From Bimastos eiseni (lineage: Eukaryota > Annelida > Clitellata > Crassiclitellata > Lumbricidae): a DNA stretch of 64,000 nucleotides. Below, piece by piece: positions 1 through 40,984 of the stretch. The stretch spans positions 9,034,588-9,098,587 of the forward strand of contig OY365809.1 in assembly GCA_959347315.1 (NCBI GenBank). Direction: 5' to 3'. Each line of letters opens with the position of its first letter. The first letter of the stretch is position 1. The position numbers and the translations under genes are program-made. The notes below the pieces were generated by a model, which was not told where the DNA came from, ran no database searches, and saw only the letters and a list, made by a program, of their open reading frames with translations.

Positions 1-371
1 GAATGTGATATAGTTAGACAGGCAGGCAGGCAGGCAGACAGACAGGCAGACCAAGAAGCAGACTAACTGACAAATTTGTGAGTGATGCTCAGATAAACGG
101 CCCGTTTACGACATGCAGTATAGCAGCTGCTGTAGACATTATATACATAATGAGGAAAGTTTTCTGGCTTCTTGTTGTTGAGTCATGTGTACTGTATGGA
201 AGTGTTGTTCTGTTGTTGTTCTGTTGTTGCTCTGATGTTGTTCTGCTGTTGTTCTGTTATAATTATTGTTTTAATGGATAATGATAGTAGAAGCTGTAAT
301 AATAATAATTGTAAAGGTGTTTATTATTGTTATTATTATTATTATTTGCTTTATTGTTGTTTTTATGACAG
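1..371 (+). other. 3' end of a musashi intron
   Basis: Begins with a CAGG/CAGA tetranucleotide run (20-60), then TTG- and ATT-rich low-complexity DNA up to the acceptor at 371. No gene is seen. Confidence 0.6.
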
Positions 372-28957
<28,586 letters not shown>

Positions 28958-30039
28958 ATTCGACGGCCACACCCAGTCATGGTAAGACAGCTGAAGCTTT
29001 GTTGTTTGGATCGTGTTTGTCAATCATATGGTGACAGCAAGTTTAGACAGAAAGTGCCATTGCAGTCCCTGATGTCTTCATCTCGTCATTCTGGAATGAA
29101 TAGAATCACTGATGCCGGTAACCATGACAGCGGTTGCTATGGTATCATTGTGTTCCGCCATGCATTTTAGGGACAGGTGGTGGAAGGCATTGGTTCGATC
29201 GATACTGGAGTAAGCTGGATCCCTTTGTTCGACGTTCCAAATCTGAGCTTACTGCTTTTTACTTTTAATTACAAATATACAAATGGCTTTGTGTTTTACC
29301 GATATGAAATGATAATAGCTGCAAAGATTCATGGTTATTTCTGAAGTGTGTAAAGTTTACTCAGAATACTTCAAATGAAGTTCAGTTAATCATGACATGA
29401 TTAGGGAATAAAACAAACGACGAGCAATTGCATGACCCTATGCTAAAAACATGAATTGAAATCTTAACTTGCGGCACATTACAGGTCAGTATGACCTCCA
29501 TAGTTTGTTCTCCTGGTCGCTATGACTTTGTGAATCTCAACCGATTCTGTCTAATGCCTTCAGCTTTTAGGTTTACTTAGACTCGACCATCGAGTGATGG
29601 TCTTTGCATGGCAATGACAGCGATACGGAATTTTAAAAGTTAGATTAGATTAGCACTGTGATTAACAAATGACATCAGTGTAATGCCCACACTCTGATAA
29701 AAAAAGAGGAGGGCGACATCAACTGACTGTCAGCCATAAGATATCAACTACTACATGGCAGTGTAAAGTATTGTTGTGGCGTAATACATTACAGCCCTCT
29801 GAGTCGAGTGACGTTACTGATGTGTATCTTTGTAACTGTTTGAAGGCATTGTCTGGCTGAAGTGTGACGTGACGCTGGAGTCACTTGGCCAGCAAATCGT
29901 CATCGTCGTCGTTGAGCGATTCATTTGTGAATAAACTAAATCCTCTGATGGAGCTGAAATTTGTTTGCACTGCTTCGTTAAAAAGTTTGGCATCGATGTT
30001 TTTGTGATGACGAAATATCTGCCATGCAAAGGAACAGAC

Positions 30040-30115
30040 AGACAGACGGACTCGACAGACAAGACAGGACAGACAAGCCCAGACAGACAGACAAGATGGA
30101 CAGACAAGATGGACT
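30040..30115 (+). repeat. GACAGACA-type tetranucleotide repeat
   Basis: Degenerate GACA/AGACAA words within the musashi downstream region. Confidence 0.8.
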
Positions 30116-30787
30116 TTACCTGTTGAGATGGACTGAGATTACTTATTGTGTATCTTTGTAAAAATTTGTCTGTTTTTTTTATCATCCGAGGCAATGAAAC
30201 ATATCTATGACAACGGTAATGGGGTAAAATCATCGAATCATTTATTATTGCTAATCATCTGTTGCTTTTGTTTTTCGCTGCACATAGCCGTCGACTGATT
30301 TGTTGACCTCAGAGTTAAAATCAAGTGTGATGACCTGTTGAGATTTACTATTTAAAGTTTTATGTTTAATAAGAAGATCGATGATCATGAGTGACTAGAA
30401 AGAAATCCGCTTTGGCAGAATCTTGTGATCCACTTATGGACTGTTTTAACCTTAACTGACTTTTAATTTTTATCGGCATGTAGAGAAGATGTGTTCGTGT
30501 TAATTTGAAATTCAATTTAATCGAATGACAGGAAATCATAATTAGAGATAAGCATGCTTGCTTTTCAAAGTCCTTTTCCTTTCGTCTTATTCTTGACCGA
30601 AGATGTGATACTCATGATCAGCTGAAATTTGGAATTGAAGTTTTCATACAAAATACGTCATTAGCCAAATGTAATTTATACCTTGTTCTATAGCAACCTT
30701 ATGTTATGGTCTTGACCCTGCTCATTTGTCAATGAATAGATCAGGTAAGATCCCTCACCACAGCTGCCCAATTTAATGGGTGCCACA

Positions 30788-30930
30788 CTATTTAAGGTCC
30801 CTGCATCTGGACCGTCCTTGCCTGAGATTTAATAGGCCCGCATCGAGAAATGAACCACAATGTGCACACTCTAACACAGAGGCGCATGAGAAGCAGGCTG
30901 TGCGCTCTAACCAACAATGTAGCTAACTGG
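30788..30930 (-). mobile_element. Possible second tRNA-derived SINE, relic
   Basis: On the - strand ATTGTTGGTTAGAGCGCA resembles a tRNA A box and GTGGTTCATTTCTCGATGC a decayed B box about 55 bases later. The body (CAGGCAAGGACGGTCC...) is unlike the main SINE family. Only one copy was seen, so a degraded tRNA pseudogene is equally possible. Confidence 0.35.
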
Positions 30931-33861
30931 CCAGCTAGACAAACTGTGGATGGTGTTATGATTTCGTATTTACAATAGTTTCTTGTTCTTTCCAGTCTTG
31001 CCAATTCATGATAGATCATAAGTTCTAAGAATTTAGAAAGAAGCCGTTGTTGCGTACCTCAAAATATTGGTTTACATTTAGAGTCCATCGTGACAGATGT
31101 TGGTAGCCTGATCATGGGTCATTGCGTTTAGTAAAACACTCCAACTAAAAGTTATTTCCAATTGTTGACGAAACTTCTGCTTAACATGAACACAGTACTT
31201 CTGTAGATGTCAAGATCCTCTAACCTTGTTTGTTTTTCTTGAATTTGTTGATAAATACGATACAATTGTTGAAAGCTATGGTGCTGTATCTGCTGAGCTC
31301 AGTGAGGTGAATGGAGCAGTGACTTTATGAGGCCAGTCCAACGGATTTTATGAACATGCCATCGTGTGACGTTAATTGAAAATTTTGCTGTCAGTTGCTG
31401 AATTGGCTTGTACCCAAATGAGAGTCCTCTGATTATCTGATGCGTTTTAACTGCATTTTGAGTACAACTCATTTGGTTTCTGATTGTGAGTGTTTAAGTT
31501 GACTTATGGTGAAAACAGATGTTAATACCTTTTCTAAACTGTTTGTCTTTTTGTTATGAATTCACCACCATCAGTAATCATCATGATAGTAAAAGTCGTG
31601 TTAATAAGAAACATTATGTTTTAAATTATATTCCAAGTTTTATGGTTAAGTTAATACTTTTAATTTCATTTTAAAACAGTCTGTCTTTTAGAAATGAATT
31701 TACTGGAATTTACTGCACTCATACGACATAATTTTTTCAAATTTACATTTTTGATGATCCATAATTTTTTTAGCTTCAACAGTTTAGCAGTTGAGTAGTT
31801 GACTAATATACTTGATAAGTCTGTTTTGGAAAGCAATCATAAAGTGATTAATTTCCATCGGGTTTTCTACACTTGAACCATTGCAATAAGAACAAGCAAT
31901 CTTCCACCGTAGGTACTATTGCTTATCGTGAATTCTTCCTTAGCAAACTGACATTATATATTGAAAGCTACTTTCGTATCTAAAGGCAAAGTTTGAGCTG
32001 CATTTTGCACGAGATTTGAAAATAAAGCACCTTGTGAACTGCTGTCACGAGGACTGCCTTTGTGAGACAAAATTAGGCAAACAATTTCTAGTTATATGAT
32101 AAGGGAATTAGCAATGTGTAACATTTCGTCAGGCATTAGTTTACGTCATGAGTATTTCTAGCAATACTTGCAAATTACGTGAAACTTCTTCTTTTAATGC
32201 TGAAATTGTGCAAATTATTGTTTATGATTCAAGTTTTAGTGTTGAGTATTGGGTTTTTATGTTGAGTAAGTGATGTATTTAATATCAATCAGAATAAAAC
32301 AGGCTCAAAATGATATGCCTTCTATCTGCTATCATGGTAAATCTTCTTGTTAAGGCGATAATCTGTAGCAATTCCGAATTTAACAATTTAGGTTTTGAAA
32401 CAATAGTAGAATCTGGTTGTAACATTGAGAGCGTAGAGTCATGCAGAGCGGTTTTTATTGTACGTTACATTACAGCTTTTGAATACTTATTACATTGCTG
32501 CAGTGAATTTTCTTCATTATCAGTTGCAACTGTCATTTGTGACGTGCCCGTTGTGTTTGGATTAGCTCACAAAACAAGCGTCAGCTTCTACGTGGATTAA
32601 ATCAGCGGCATTTCTGAAGGTCAAGGTTTGCGACAAGTGGTAAAACCACTTGCTGTTGATCCACTTCTCATTACCTTCAGCACTCAGTCAGATTGACAAC
32701 TCTCGTGAATGTTGAGTTTTTGTATCGTGCAAGATCGGTTGAGCATTTTTGTGCACACTTGTATAAATGTCACCCTCACTTTAAGCAATATCAATGTACT
32801 GTTATCGTACGATGTTGTTATTTGTTACGTGTGGTCAGTGAACAAATCTTGTATAATCATTGTGAACAGGTTTATGCATTGAAATCATGTCATCAGTGTC
32901 CTTGCTTGAGATTCTGATCGTTCGTTTGTATTTATTGATGTGTAAGTCGCTTTTGGCCGAGTTTCAAACTTTGCATCTGTTGCATTTGCTGAAATTCATT
33001 TCATGTAGAGAAGGCAAATTGAATTGAACTACGTCAAACAAAGCAGAAGTTAAAGGCCAGGTTAAGTTTGAAATTAAGACTAATCCCAATCATGCATTGG
33101 TCATGCTGTAAATCTGAAGTGCCAGCTGTCCTGGTTGTGGAATTTGAAATTGAAGTCATGTAATTTTGACTGAAGTTTATGCATACAAGCACTGACTGGT
33201 CTTCATTTTTGACTGGTCTTTATTGTTTAATAATCTCTTGCTTTAAAAATTCTTTGGAATTCTTTGTATAATATTTTCCAAAACTTGAACATTGCTTTGT
33301 TTTCAGTTGACAGTGGTGACACCTGGTAACCACTAAATTGGCTGATCATGACTAAGCACTCTTTTCAGTTGTAACAGTTCCAACTGATGAACATTTTCCC
33401 TACTGTATGAAACAGTTTTAAATCAGGACTCAGAAAATCGTGAGCCTCAAACTGCTCATTGGTAAGGCCCTGAGCAACAAGAACATTTAACCCTATTTTA
33501 TTCTCCTGCAGTAGAAAATATTCTTGGTCATATAACATCTATGAGCTTGAAATGACCAGCACTCCTAATGCACGGTTCGGATTTATAAAGCCCGTTAATT
33601 ATTTTATTTAGAATTATTTATTATCATACCGTTACCCGTCCTTCTCACTAGAATGTTCTGCCCCTCTGTTGGTCCAATTTGGCTCCCATTTCTGCCCAGT
33701 TCCTGCGTTGGTGCTACGTGGGAACGGTTTCGATGTGTTTGGTCTTCACATCAGTTTCGTCCGGTTATGGACGTTCGACAACAGGGTACCAGTGTTTTTT
33801 GACTCCTATCAATTTGTATTTTTGTTAACTGCCGAGTTTAAATATTTTGCTGTTGTATTGT

Positions 33862-34300
33862 TAACTATCGATGTATGAAGAGTATATCGTCAGAATAAAA
33901 ATTCCTACCATTGTGATGTTCATACTAGCAGATATCCCATTTTAACTTTAAATAAAGTATAAAGAGTACATCATCAAAATAAAACTTTATGACCCCACAT
34001 GTATGCGTTAATAACCAGCCCCTTTTCTTAACTCTTGAAACATGAGGAGTATATAGTCAAAATAAAAATTCTTAACCATTGTGAATTTGTGCTGGTAAAT
34101 ACCCAGTTTGTTAACTCTCGGTGTGTGTTTATGTCGAAATAAAATTATATCTGAGATGTCTGTGCTAATCGAAATAAAAATTCGTATGATTGAGACGTTC
34201 GTGATAGTAATACCTCTTTGTTAATTCTCGCTGTATGAAGATTGTATCGTGAAATAAAAGTTCTTAACATGGAGACATTTGTGCTAGTAATTGTGCTGGT
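33862..34300 (+). repeat. Tandem ~80-bp repeat with AATAAA-bearing units
   Basis: Five to six imperfect units of the form TTAACTCTCGNTGTATGAAG, AGTATATCGTC, AATAAAAATTCTTAACCATT, GTGATGTTTGTGCTAGTAAT, ACCC. AATAAA occurs at 33894, 33951, 33978, 34061, 34139, 34173 and 34253, spaced mostly 78-84 bases. It lies downstream of musashi on its sense strand, so it could act as a cluster of poly(A) signals ending that gene. Confidence 0.85.
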
Positions 34301-35058
34301 AATTATAATTTCTCCTTTTAATGTTACACAAAAACTTATATATGTTGGCACTTTTAATTAACTTCACTTTAATTTTACCAACACTTTTAAAAATACATTA
34401 AATTTAATGACACAGTCCATGGGAAGCAGCAGTAGATAGAAAAATTGGAGTCATTTAGTTACTTGGAGTGAAACTATGGTGTGGTGTAGGTTGTTTTGGT
34501 CTGTACAGGTATGACTCTAATACAAGAATGACAACACTTGATGGTCAAGTGGAATTATTTCAAACAAGAATCAAATTTTAAATCACTTTTTATACCACAG
34601 TAACTGCTGAACTATGTGTTTATAGCATTTTCTCAAAGAAAAGGCTGGATTTGTTGCTTGAAAAGTTAGAAAAGAAATCGGCCATCGAGAGTGTGACATT
34701 CTTGTATTAGAGATGTTAGAGAAACACCACCAAAGTTTCACCAAATAACTAATGACCGCAAATTTTTTTCTATCTGCTGCCTCTTCCCAAGTGTTAATGT
34801 ATGATGTGGCATAACGAAACAAAGTGCAACAAAGAACTGGCTCAGATTCTTTTTTTTATTACTTGGCATCATTACATATACATGAATACAAATGCCAAAT
34901 GAATATGCAAAATAAAATTATACTCAGAATAAGAGAACAACGACAACTGTTTACAACTACATAACTTCAGTACAGTATATTCAGTGCTGGTGTTCGATCC
35001 CCGTGGAAACATTTACTGTTGGAACGCCAATGAATGATTTGTTAGGCTGTTGGGCTAA

Positions 35059-35875
35059 GGGGCCATTCACATATTACATAACCCACAAAATCTCAAGTTT
35101 TGACCCACCCCTCTACCTCTAATAACATTATATAACAACAGCTGTGACCCCCACCCATATATTATATAACAGACATGCTACCTACCCCCTACCCCACCCC
35201 ACCCCAGAAACAACAAAGCATACTAATAGCTTACAGCATGATAATACATGGTAGTGACCTAAATTCTATCTAAAAACACCATTCTAGTTTCCCTCCTGTT
35301 TTGCACTAGAAATGAGGATTACAGTATCACACAGATTTCATTGGTTTAACTCTGCCTATTTAACAGTGTATGATACAGAGTGTATACTACAACTACAATT
35401 GGGTATTTAAGAAAACAAACTATTTACACATACTATAGAAAATGAAATCAAACATCTTGATAATACGACAATCTTGATAATACCAAAATAATTATTTCAA
35501 GTAAATTTATTTTAATTCAAACCACAATCATAACAAATCACACAGAATTGAATGTAAGAGTGTATGCACAGGAAATTGTTAGAACTGTAATCAGGAAATT
35601 CTTAAAAGTGGATTTATACATAATAGATCAATTCGCCAGATGACAGCTGATGCTGCTAGTTTAGGTTGACAACATATTGTGAACTTCGATTAAAAAAAGG
35701 TCAGTGGAACATGGAATTTCCAATTGTCAGGCAAACAAGTAAAAAAGCATAAGCTGAATAAGTTTGTTATATAACAAAACCTTCAACCTACCCCCCACCC
35801 TGCACAGTATAACGCTAACAAAATAGGAACCCACCCACCTACCCCTTGAGTGTTATATAATATGTGAACAGCCCC
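35059..35875. mobile_element. PIF/Harbinger-like MITE, 817 bp
   Basis: The left end GGGGCCATTCACATATTACA(TAAC) and the reverse complement of the right end GGGGCTGTTCACATATTATA(TAAC) agree at 21 of 24 positions. Both ends are flanked by TAA (35056-35058 and 35876-35878), the 3-bp TWA duplication typical of PIF/Harbinger. CCCACCC/TATATAAC words recur just inside both ends. There is no transposase frame, so it is non-autonomous. Confidence 0.75.
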
Positions 35876-37104
35876 TAAACAGCATAATGTAGTCCATTCT
35901 GCTACCAGATTTACAAGTCAGATTCAATTTTACATGATTTAACAATGCAATTAAAATTGATTCTACCATAATTTGTTTATGCATACGCTTTAAATCTAGA
36001 CCAACTTTGGAACAAAAAACAACATTGAACGTACAGCAACTGCCGACTAAGGTCTAAAATAATCCGCGAGTTGTTATCTCTGCACGAATGAAACACAGAA
36101 GCGCAAAATTTGATTGTTAATTTTAGTAGCATCTGTGTGAGATTCTTCTGTCGCTTACAATAGCACTCATAGAAAGTACAACAACCAACCTTCATTACAA
36201 ATCATACAATAAATCAAGTTTCTGCATTAGACATAGAAAACAAAAGAGCATTCTCTTCAGCTAGGCCACAAGACTTAACCATGAGCATAAAGTGTTGGCA
36301 ACTTCATTTTCTCAGCATAGACAGGTGAATAATCCTCACCCTTATCTTCCCGTTAACCACATACAGTCGGTTTACTGAGTTTACTGTTTAATTTACTAGA
36401 GTGTACTATTAATTACAAATATTCTTCTGGCACGGATTTGATCTCTCTACGTTTGTCGAGCTAGCCACAAATCTATCAAGCACCCCTGTATGCATATGAT
36501 GCACAAATAATATAAACCAGTCGGTTGTAAGCATAAAGTTCTGTTATTCCAGTAAGGCATTTAAAATCAATGGCAAGACGAGCAACATTTTATTAAGCAG
36601 AAATTCAAGCAGCATGGTTTTCTTTCCAAGGAAACCCTCAGAAATAACTTTAATTGAACACCAACTGCTTACCTTATCTAAAGGGGGTATGGTTTAATTT
36701 ACATCAACCACCACGCCTTCGACCTAAGACACTGATAAAAGTCACAAGTCAATTATTACTTAAGTGATACTAGCAAGACTCGATCAATGTCCACGAGTAA
36801 ACTGTATTGTCATGTTCAAAATATCTAGAATAATTTCTTCAAGGTCCTACCAAGGTATAGACAACAAAGCAACTGGCCTATTACTGATCTGAGATACTGG
36901 GTTAACACAGAAACAAAGCAGAAATAACTCATTGTCAACAAATGTGCACAACTGGGGCGTGACAAAACAAAAATAAATGGCAGCAATGAAAACCAGATAC
37001 ATGTGCACATGATTCCAGAAAATTGTTCAACAAAATATCATCTACCCATCCTACGTAAATGCCAATTTAAACATGTATACAGCATATAATATCTGGGCAT
37101 TTAT

Positions 37105-37285
37105 ACAATACAATACAACTGTAATTCGATATTGCCCTTCTTCCAACTTTTTTTGCACAGAAGTGCACACACAGCTCGACGACGCAACTGCAGTTTTAAT
37201 GCAAAGCAATTGTGCACGACGGACTTGCTCAAAGTCTCTACACAGCGATGCCTCGGACAATGATGCAAACCCATGCACAGCGCCA
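37105..37285 (-). mobile_element. tRNA-derived SINE, copy 3 (head decayed)
   Basis: On the - strand GTGTAGAGACTTTGAGCAAG, CAATTGCTTTGCATTAAAAC, TGCACTTCTGTGCAAAAAA and GGAAGAAGGGCAATATCGAA match the body and 3' end of copies 1 and 2. The tRNA head is unrecognisable, so this copy is 5'-truncated or mutated. Confidence 0.8.
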
Positions 37286-37689
37286 TTTCTTCTGCCTGTA
37301 TTGTAATGTGGTGCTATTATTATCATTTATATCATTATTATATGTGTATCTATTAATGCCAATTTATACATGCGCACCATCTACATGACAAGTGTATGAA
37401 CATAATCATCAATGCATGTTAATTTAGACATGTATACAACCACCTACCAACATTTGTTCTATATACATACACGCGTGTATTGTAACACATATCAGAACAT
37501 CCACAATTGTTACAATGGTAATGTGATCAAGGAAATGAAGACAAAATGACGCACTATGAAAATGAACACACATCACATGGAATGAGAAGAAAATGTAAGA
37601 GTTAAAGCAAACGACTGGCATTGCAGTTGTAGGAACATGTCCTACAAAGGTCCTAGACCTCGCCCTAGACTACGAATGAACCGAGTTTG

Positions 37690-37900
37690 AAGTACTAATA
37701 GCAACGGTATTTTTGTGTTTTAAGTTAGAACTGTTAGGTCGATTATCGTTTGTAAATTAAAAAAATCCGATTTTCATTTTCAAAACAGAAAATCGGAAAG
37801 ATTAAAACTTGCAACCATTGTTTGTCCAAATCAGAGTTTATGCTGAGTAATATGCAACTCGGTCGAGCCGAGTTGTGAGACGAGTTTCAGTTAATCCCTA
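37690..37900 (+). repeat. Dispersed repeat, copy 2
   Basis: Matches 5112-5361 in the same orientation, including gttaggtcgatt, gtttgtaaatta, attttcaaaa, ccattgtttgtcc-like, gagttttgcc/gagtttatgc and the ATCCCTA end. It contains a short internal palindrome, CTCGGTCGAGCCGAG. Confidence 0.55.
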
Positions 37901-40254
37901 TCCTAGACCCGGTCCTAAACCAAGTTCTAGTCCTAACCAAGGTCCTAGCCCTGGTCCGACCTTAGCTTCAATAAGGTCTTGGTAGAAACCCTGCAAAAGA
38001 TGCACAGCACAGTTGAACCGCATTAAAATGTTCTGAATTATGTAGAAAAAGGTACAGTGATACAGTGCAGTGTTAGTTAACATCGATCAATGCAACATAA
38101 TACAGTGTTAGGGATTTGGTTATGGAGCAGCAACATTCATTATGACAATCAAAACTCAAAGGCTGAAAGCAATAACACATTATGTAAATATGTAGCCTTC
38201 CTGAATTTAGCATACCTCTCTTCTCAGTCACAGAATAAATTCTAAATCACCCGATTAATGAATTAATAGAGTGAAAAGGCAGTTCAGATCGACATTAATG
38301 AAGAAACTGTGGCTGAAGATTCGAACATAACTCATGAAACAGAACCAATGAGACTCCAGTCGAAAGGGGAATAACTGACCCAAAACGACCAGCAGCCACA
38401 CATGCAACTAAAAAAAATTCTCACAGAAAAGCACAGGAATTAAAACAGACTCGCACAAAAATTGTCATTCACAAACAACATAGAAACAATTGTTCATCAG
38501 AAAACCCTGTGTGAAGGCACAAAATAAAAATTTTGATATTTTAAAAACAATTACAGACTTATGATTTAACTCCATTTGCATTTTTAATTAAAATTCGACA
38601 TACGAGAGAAACTGCTGATTGGCGTATTACCATTTGGTCAAAAGTAATTTAAAATGCAGTTTCAATACAAAACAGAAAACTTAACACAATAAATACTCGT
38701 GAATGATTTGAACAAATTCAGATCTCTCTACATCATCTTAATTTACCAGAAGCTGTTTCTATGTCAGGGTTTCATCGTCCGTCCCTTTCGTGGACGTCAG
38801 TCCTAAATTACTTAAGGTTCTACAAGGAGCTACATAAATAACCAGAGTAATAATACTCAAACTTTACATAATCAGTATGGTCACTGGATACATCAATAAA
38901 ATATCATGCACAGCTGTAATGTAACACAGTTGGCTATATGTTTAGTGCCACATACGTGAAACCAATGACTGGTGTTTGTAGCAAATTCAGAAACTTCCTG
39001 ATATCAGATTTTGATTACAGTCCACATGAAATAACCATTGGTCGATGCTGTGTGTATTATGATAATAAAACTACAGGAAGCAACCAATGTCCTTCTAAGC
39101 TGTGCACATGTGCGAGCACACATGGGCCGTGGAGTCACCGCACACAAGTATTTAGTGAGCACACACAATTATTTTTTATGAAACAACATAAATCGAGTCT
39201 CCTAGCCGACTGCGGCCTACCTTACTTCAGAAACTTTGGTTCCTTGCCTGATGCATCACCTTATTTATCTTTTGACAAGGGACTTTTCTTATGTTTTCAG
39301 GACTTAACACTACAGACTTTTAGATATGATTTTAATTTAATTATCATCGCATTCAGCTCGGACCAGCATACGTAAGTGCAAACCACGCATGAAATGTTGT
39401 GCACACTGTCTCCAAAAATTGGAGAGAACATTGGAAGCAACAGATCAGCTCATATTAGATACAGATCAGATTAGAATGGTTCTCAAAGACATGTCTGCCT
39501 CGATTGGTAGTTACCAAGTAGACATCATTTCAAGTCAAGATCTCCACTGCTTGCAGCTGAATGTTCTTCAGCTGCAGAGAACACAAGTCAAACCTAAACA
39601 CAAATTGAGGTCAAGTGCGAAAATGCCTTTTCAGATCTTCATATGTTTTATCGCAATAATCAGCGCAGAGTATTATATATAATCTACTGAATACACAAAT
39701 ACATTCTCTACACTCTGATAATTTTTAAAACAACCAAACCCTATGGAAACTTCTAAACAATTGTAGAACATAACAAGTTCTCAGCCACAGAAACAGTTGT
39801 TGATTTGGGATTCCCTACAAAATTAAAACAAATCAGAAAAAAGCGTTAGACATCAGCAACATGCATTGTATCGTACCTCTTTCAGTGCTACCTATTTAGA
39901 GGTGCTCTCAGCATGAGTACTGAGGGAATAGGACAGTGATAACAGTGGGACCCCGACTTATGATCTTACTACAAATTGAGGTGGAGGTCATTCCATGTGG
40001 AAGGCTCATGATGGCCAGTGATTGAATTGTCAGAGGGTTGGGGTTTGGGAGGGTTTTAACCCCCTCCCCAGTTCATTTTTCAATCCACCAGATAATTCTA
40101 AAAAATTACCTTAGGGGTTAATCAGACCTCAGATCAGCTTTCAATAACACCCACACTCACAGTGACTCTCTACAATTTAGCCCATATACCGGTTTCAGGT
40201 TCGCAAAAATTCTAGTCAGGATATCTCGACATGTAAGAAACTTCCAAGCCCCCA

Positions 40255-40400
40255 GTTCAAATTTGACAATTGAAATCTTGATGATGGCAAAACTACGGTG
40301 TTGAGCCAAAGCAGTCCTTGCCTGAGGAACTAGGCGAGCAAGTCGATCCACAGACCGGAAAAGGTGGAAGAGACTGCAGGCAGAGGTTTGCACATAAAAT
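40255..40400 (-). mobile_element. LINE reverse-transcriptase C-terminal fragment
   Basis: On the - strand it encodes FHLFRSVDRLARLVPQARTA then LAQHRSFA, an eroded version of the R.....LVPRTRTA....FS motif of CR1/L2-like elements. It starts about 450 bases downstream of the picalm stop codon. Confidence 0.6.
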
Positions 40401-40846
40401 CGCAAGGATATTTTGGTAGTCAGTCTCTGTTGACTTCTTAATATGAAAAGCATTAATAACCAGTCAATAAATCAATCTATGCAATTTATAAAGAGCCTAT
40501 TCAAGATTACTCACTCCCGACCCAGGCCCAGTCAAAGAGGAAAGGAAATACCGAATAACCATATACTCAGAGGAATTCTTCAGAAGCATCAACCACAAAG
40601 ACATCAAAAGTTTTGTCAAATGCAATGGATGAACTTCCTAACCTACTCTGACATCAATCAGGTTAATGGGTAGATCAAAGAACTATTCAAAGGTACCATG
40701 TAAATGTTTAGCAACATGACATAACCTGCAGTACATCAAGTTCGATATAATTATTATTAGCAGGCTCTCATGTCAAACAAACACATCACGTTAAAAGACT
40801 TGGTTTTTCGAAGACACTTGCCTTTGCATGGCTCGAGTTCTGTACC

Positions 40847-40984
40847 CTAAAGAACCCCAAACGGATCGTTTGGTTTCAGCTGCTCCTGAAACTGCGGCCG
40901 AGGACCAAGAGATGCTGGCATTCGTTGATGCTGATTCCATCCAACAGCAGACGGCTGTCCGAGCATCATCATTCGCGGCTGCAT
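40847..40984 (-). CDS. picalm: picalm terminal exon 16
   Basis: Residues 511-555, a Met/Gln/Pro-rich tail ([20 protein letters not shown]...) ending [11 protein letters not shown] and then tag at 40849-40847. Acceptor gtttag. DPF at 550-552 is a classic AP-2 alpha-appendage ligand. Confidence 0.85.
   Translation of the reverse strand: MQPRMMMLGQPSAVGWNQHQRMPASLGPRPQFQEQLKPNDPFGVL

Larger units (their letters stand above)
28958..33861 (+). other. Presumed musashi 3' UTR / intergenic
   Basis: Nearly 5 kb of AT-rich sequence with only short chance frames. Candidate AATAAA signals occur at 29407 and 32293. It contains a GACA-type repeat (30040-30115) and a tRNA-like relic (30788-30930). Musashi mRNAs often have long 3' UTRs, so much of this may be transcribed, but nothing in the sequence proves it. 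Confidence 0.45.
34301..40846 (-). other. Presumed picalm 3' UTR / convergent intergenic region
   Basis: AT-rich DNA without a supported gene on the - strand. It holds a MITE (35059-35875), SINE (37105-37285) and dispersed-repeat (37690-37900) copies and a LINE end (40255-40400). A - strand AATAAA at about 34853-34858 sits near the border with the musashi side. A 145-codon + strand frame at 38938-39375 is noted in the findings. Confidence 0.4.

Noticed and set aside
32310..32917. 96- and 74-codon frames downstream of musashi
   Set aside because: Composition matches flanking AT-rich DNA; no splice structure, homology or codon bias supports them.
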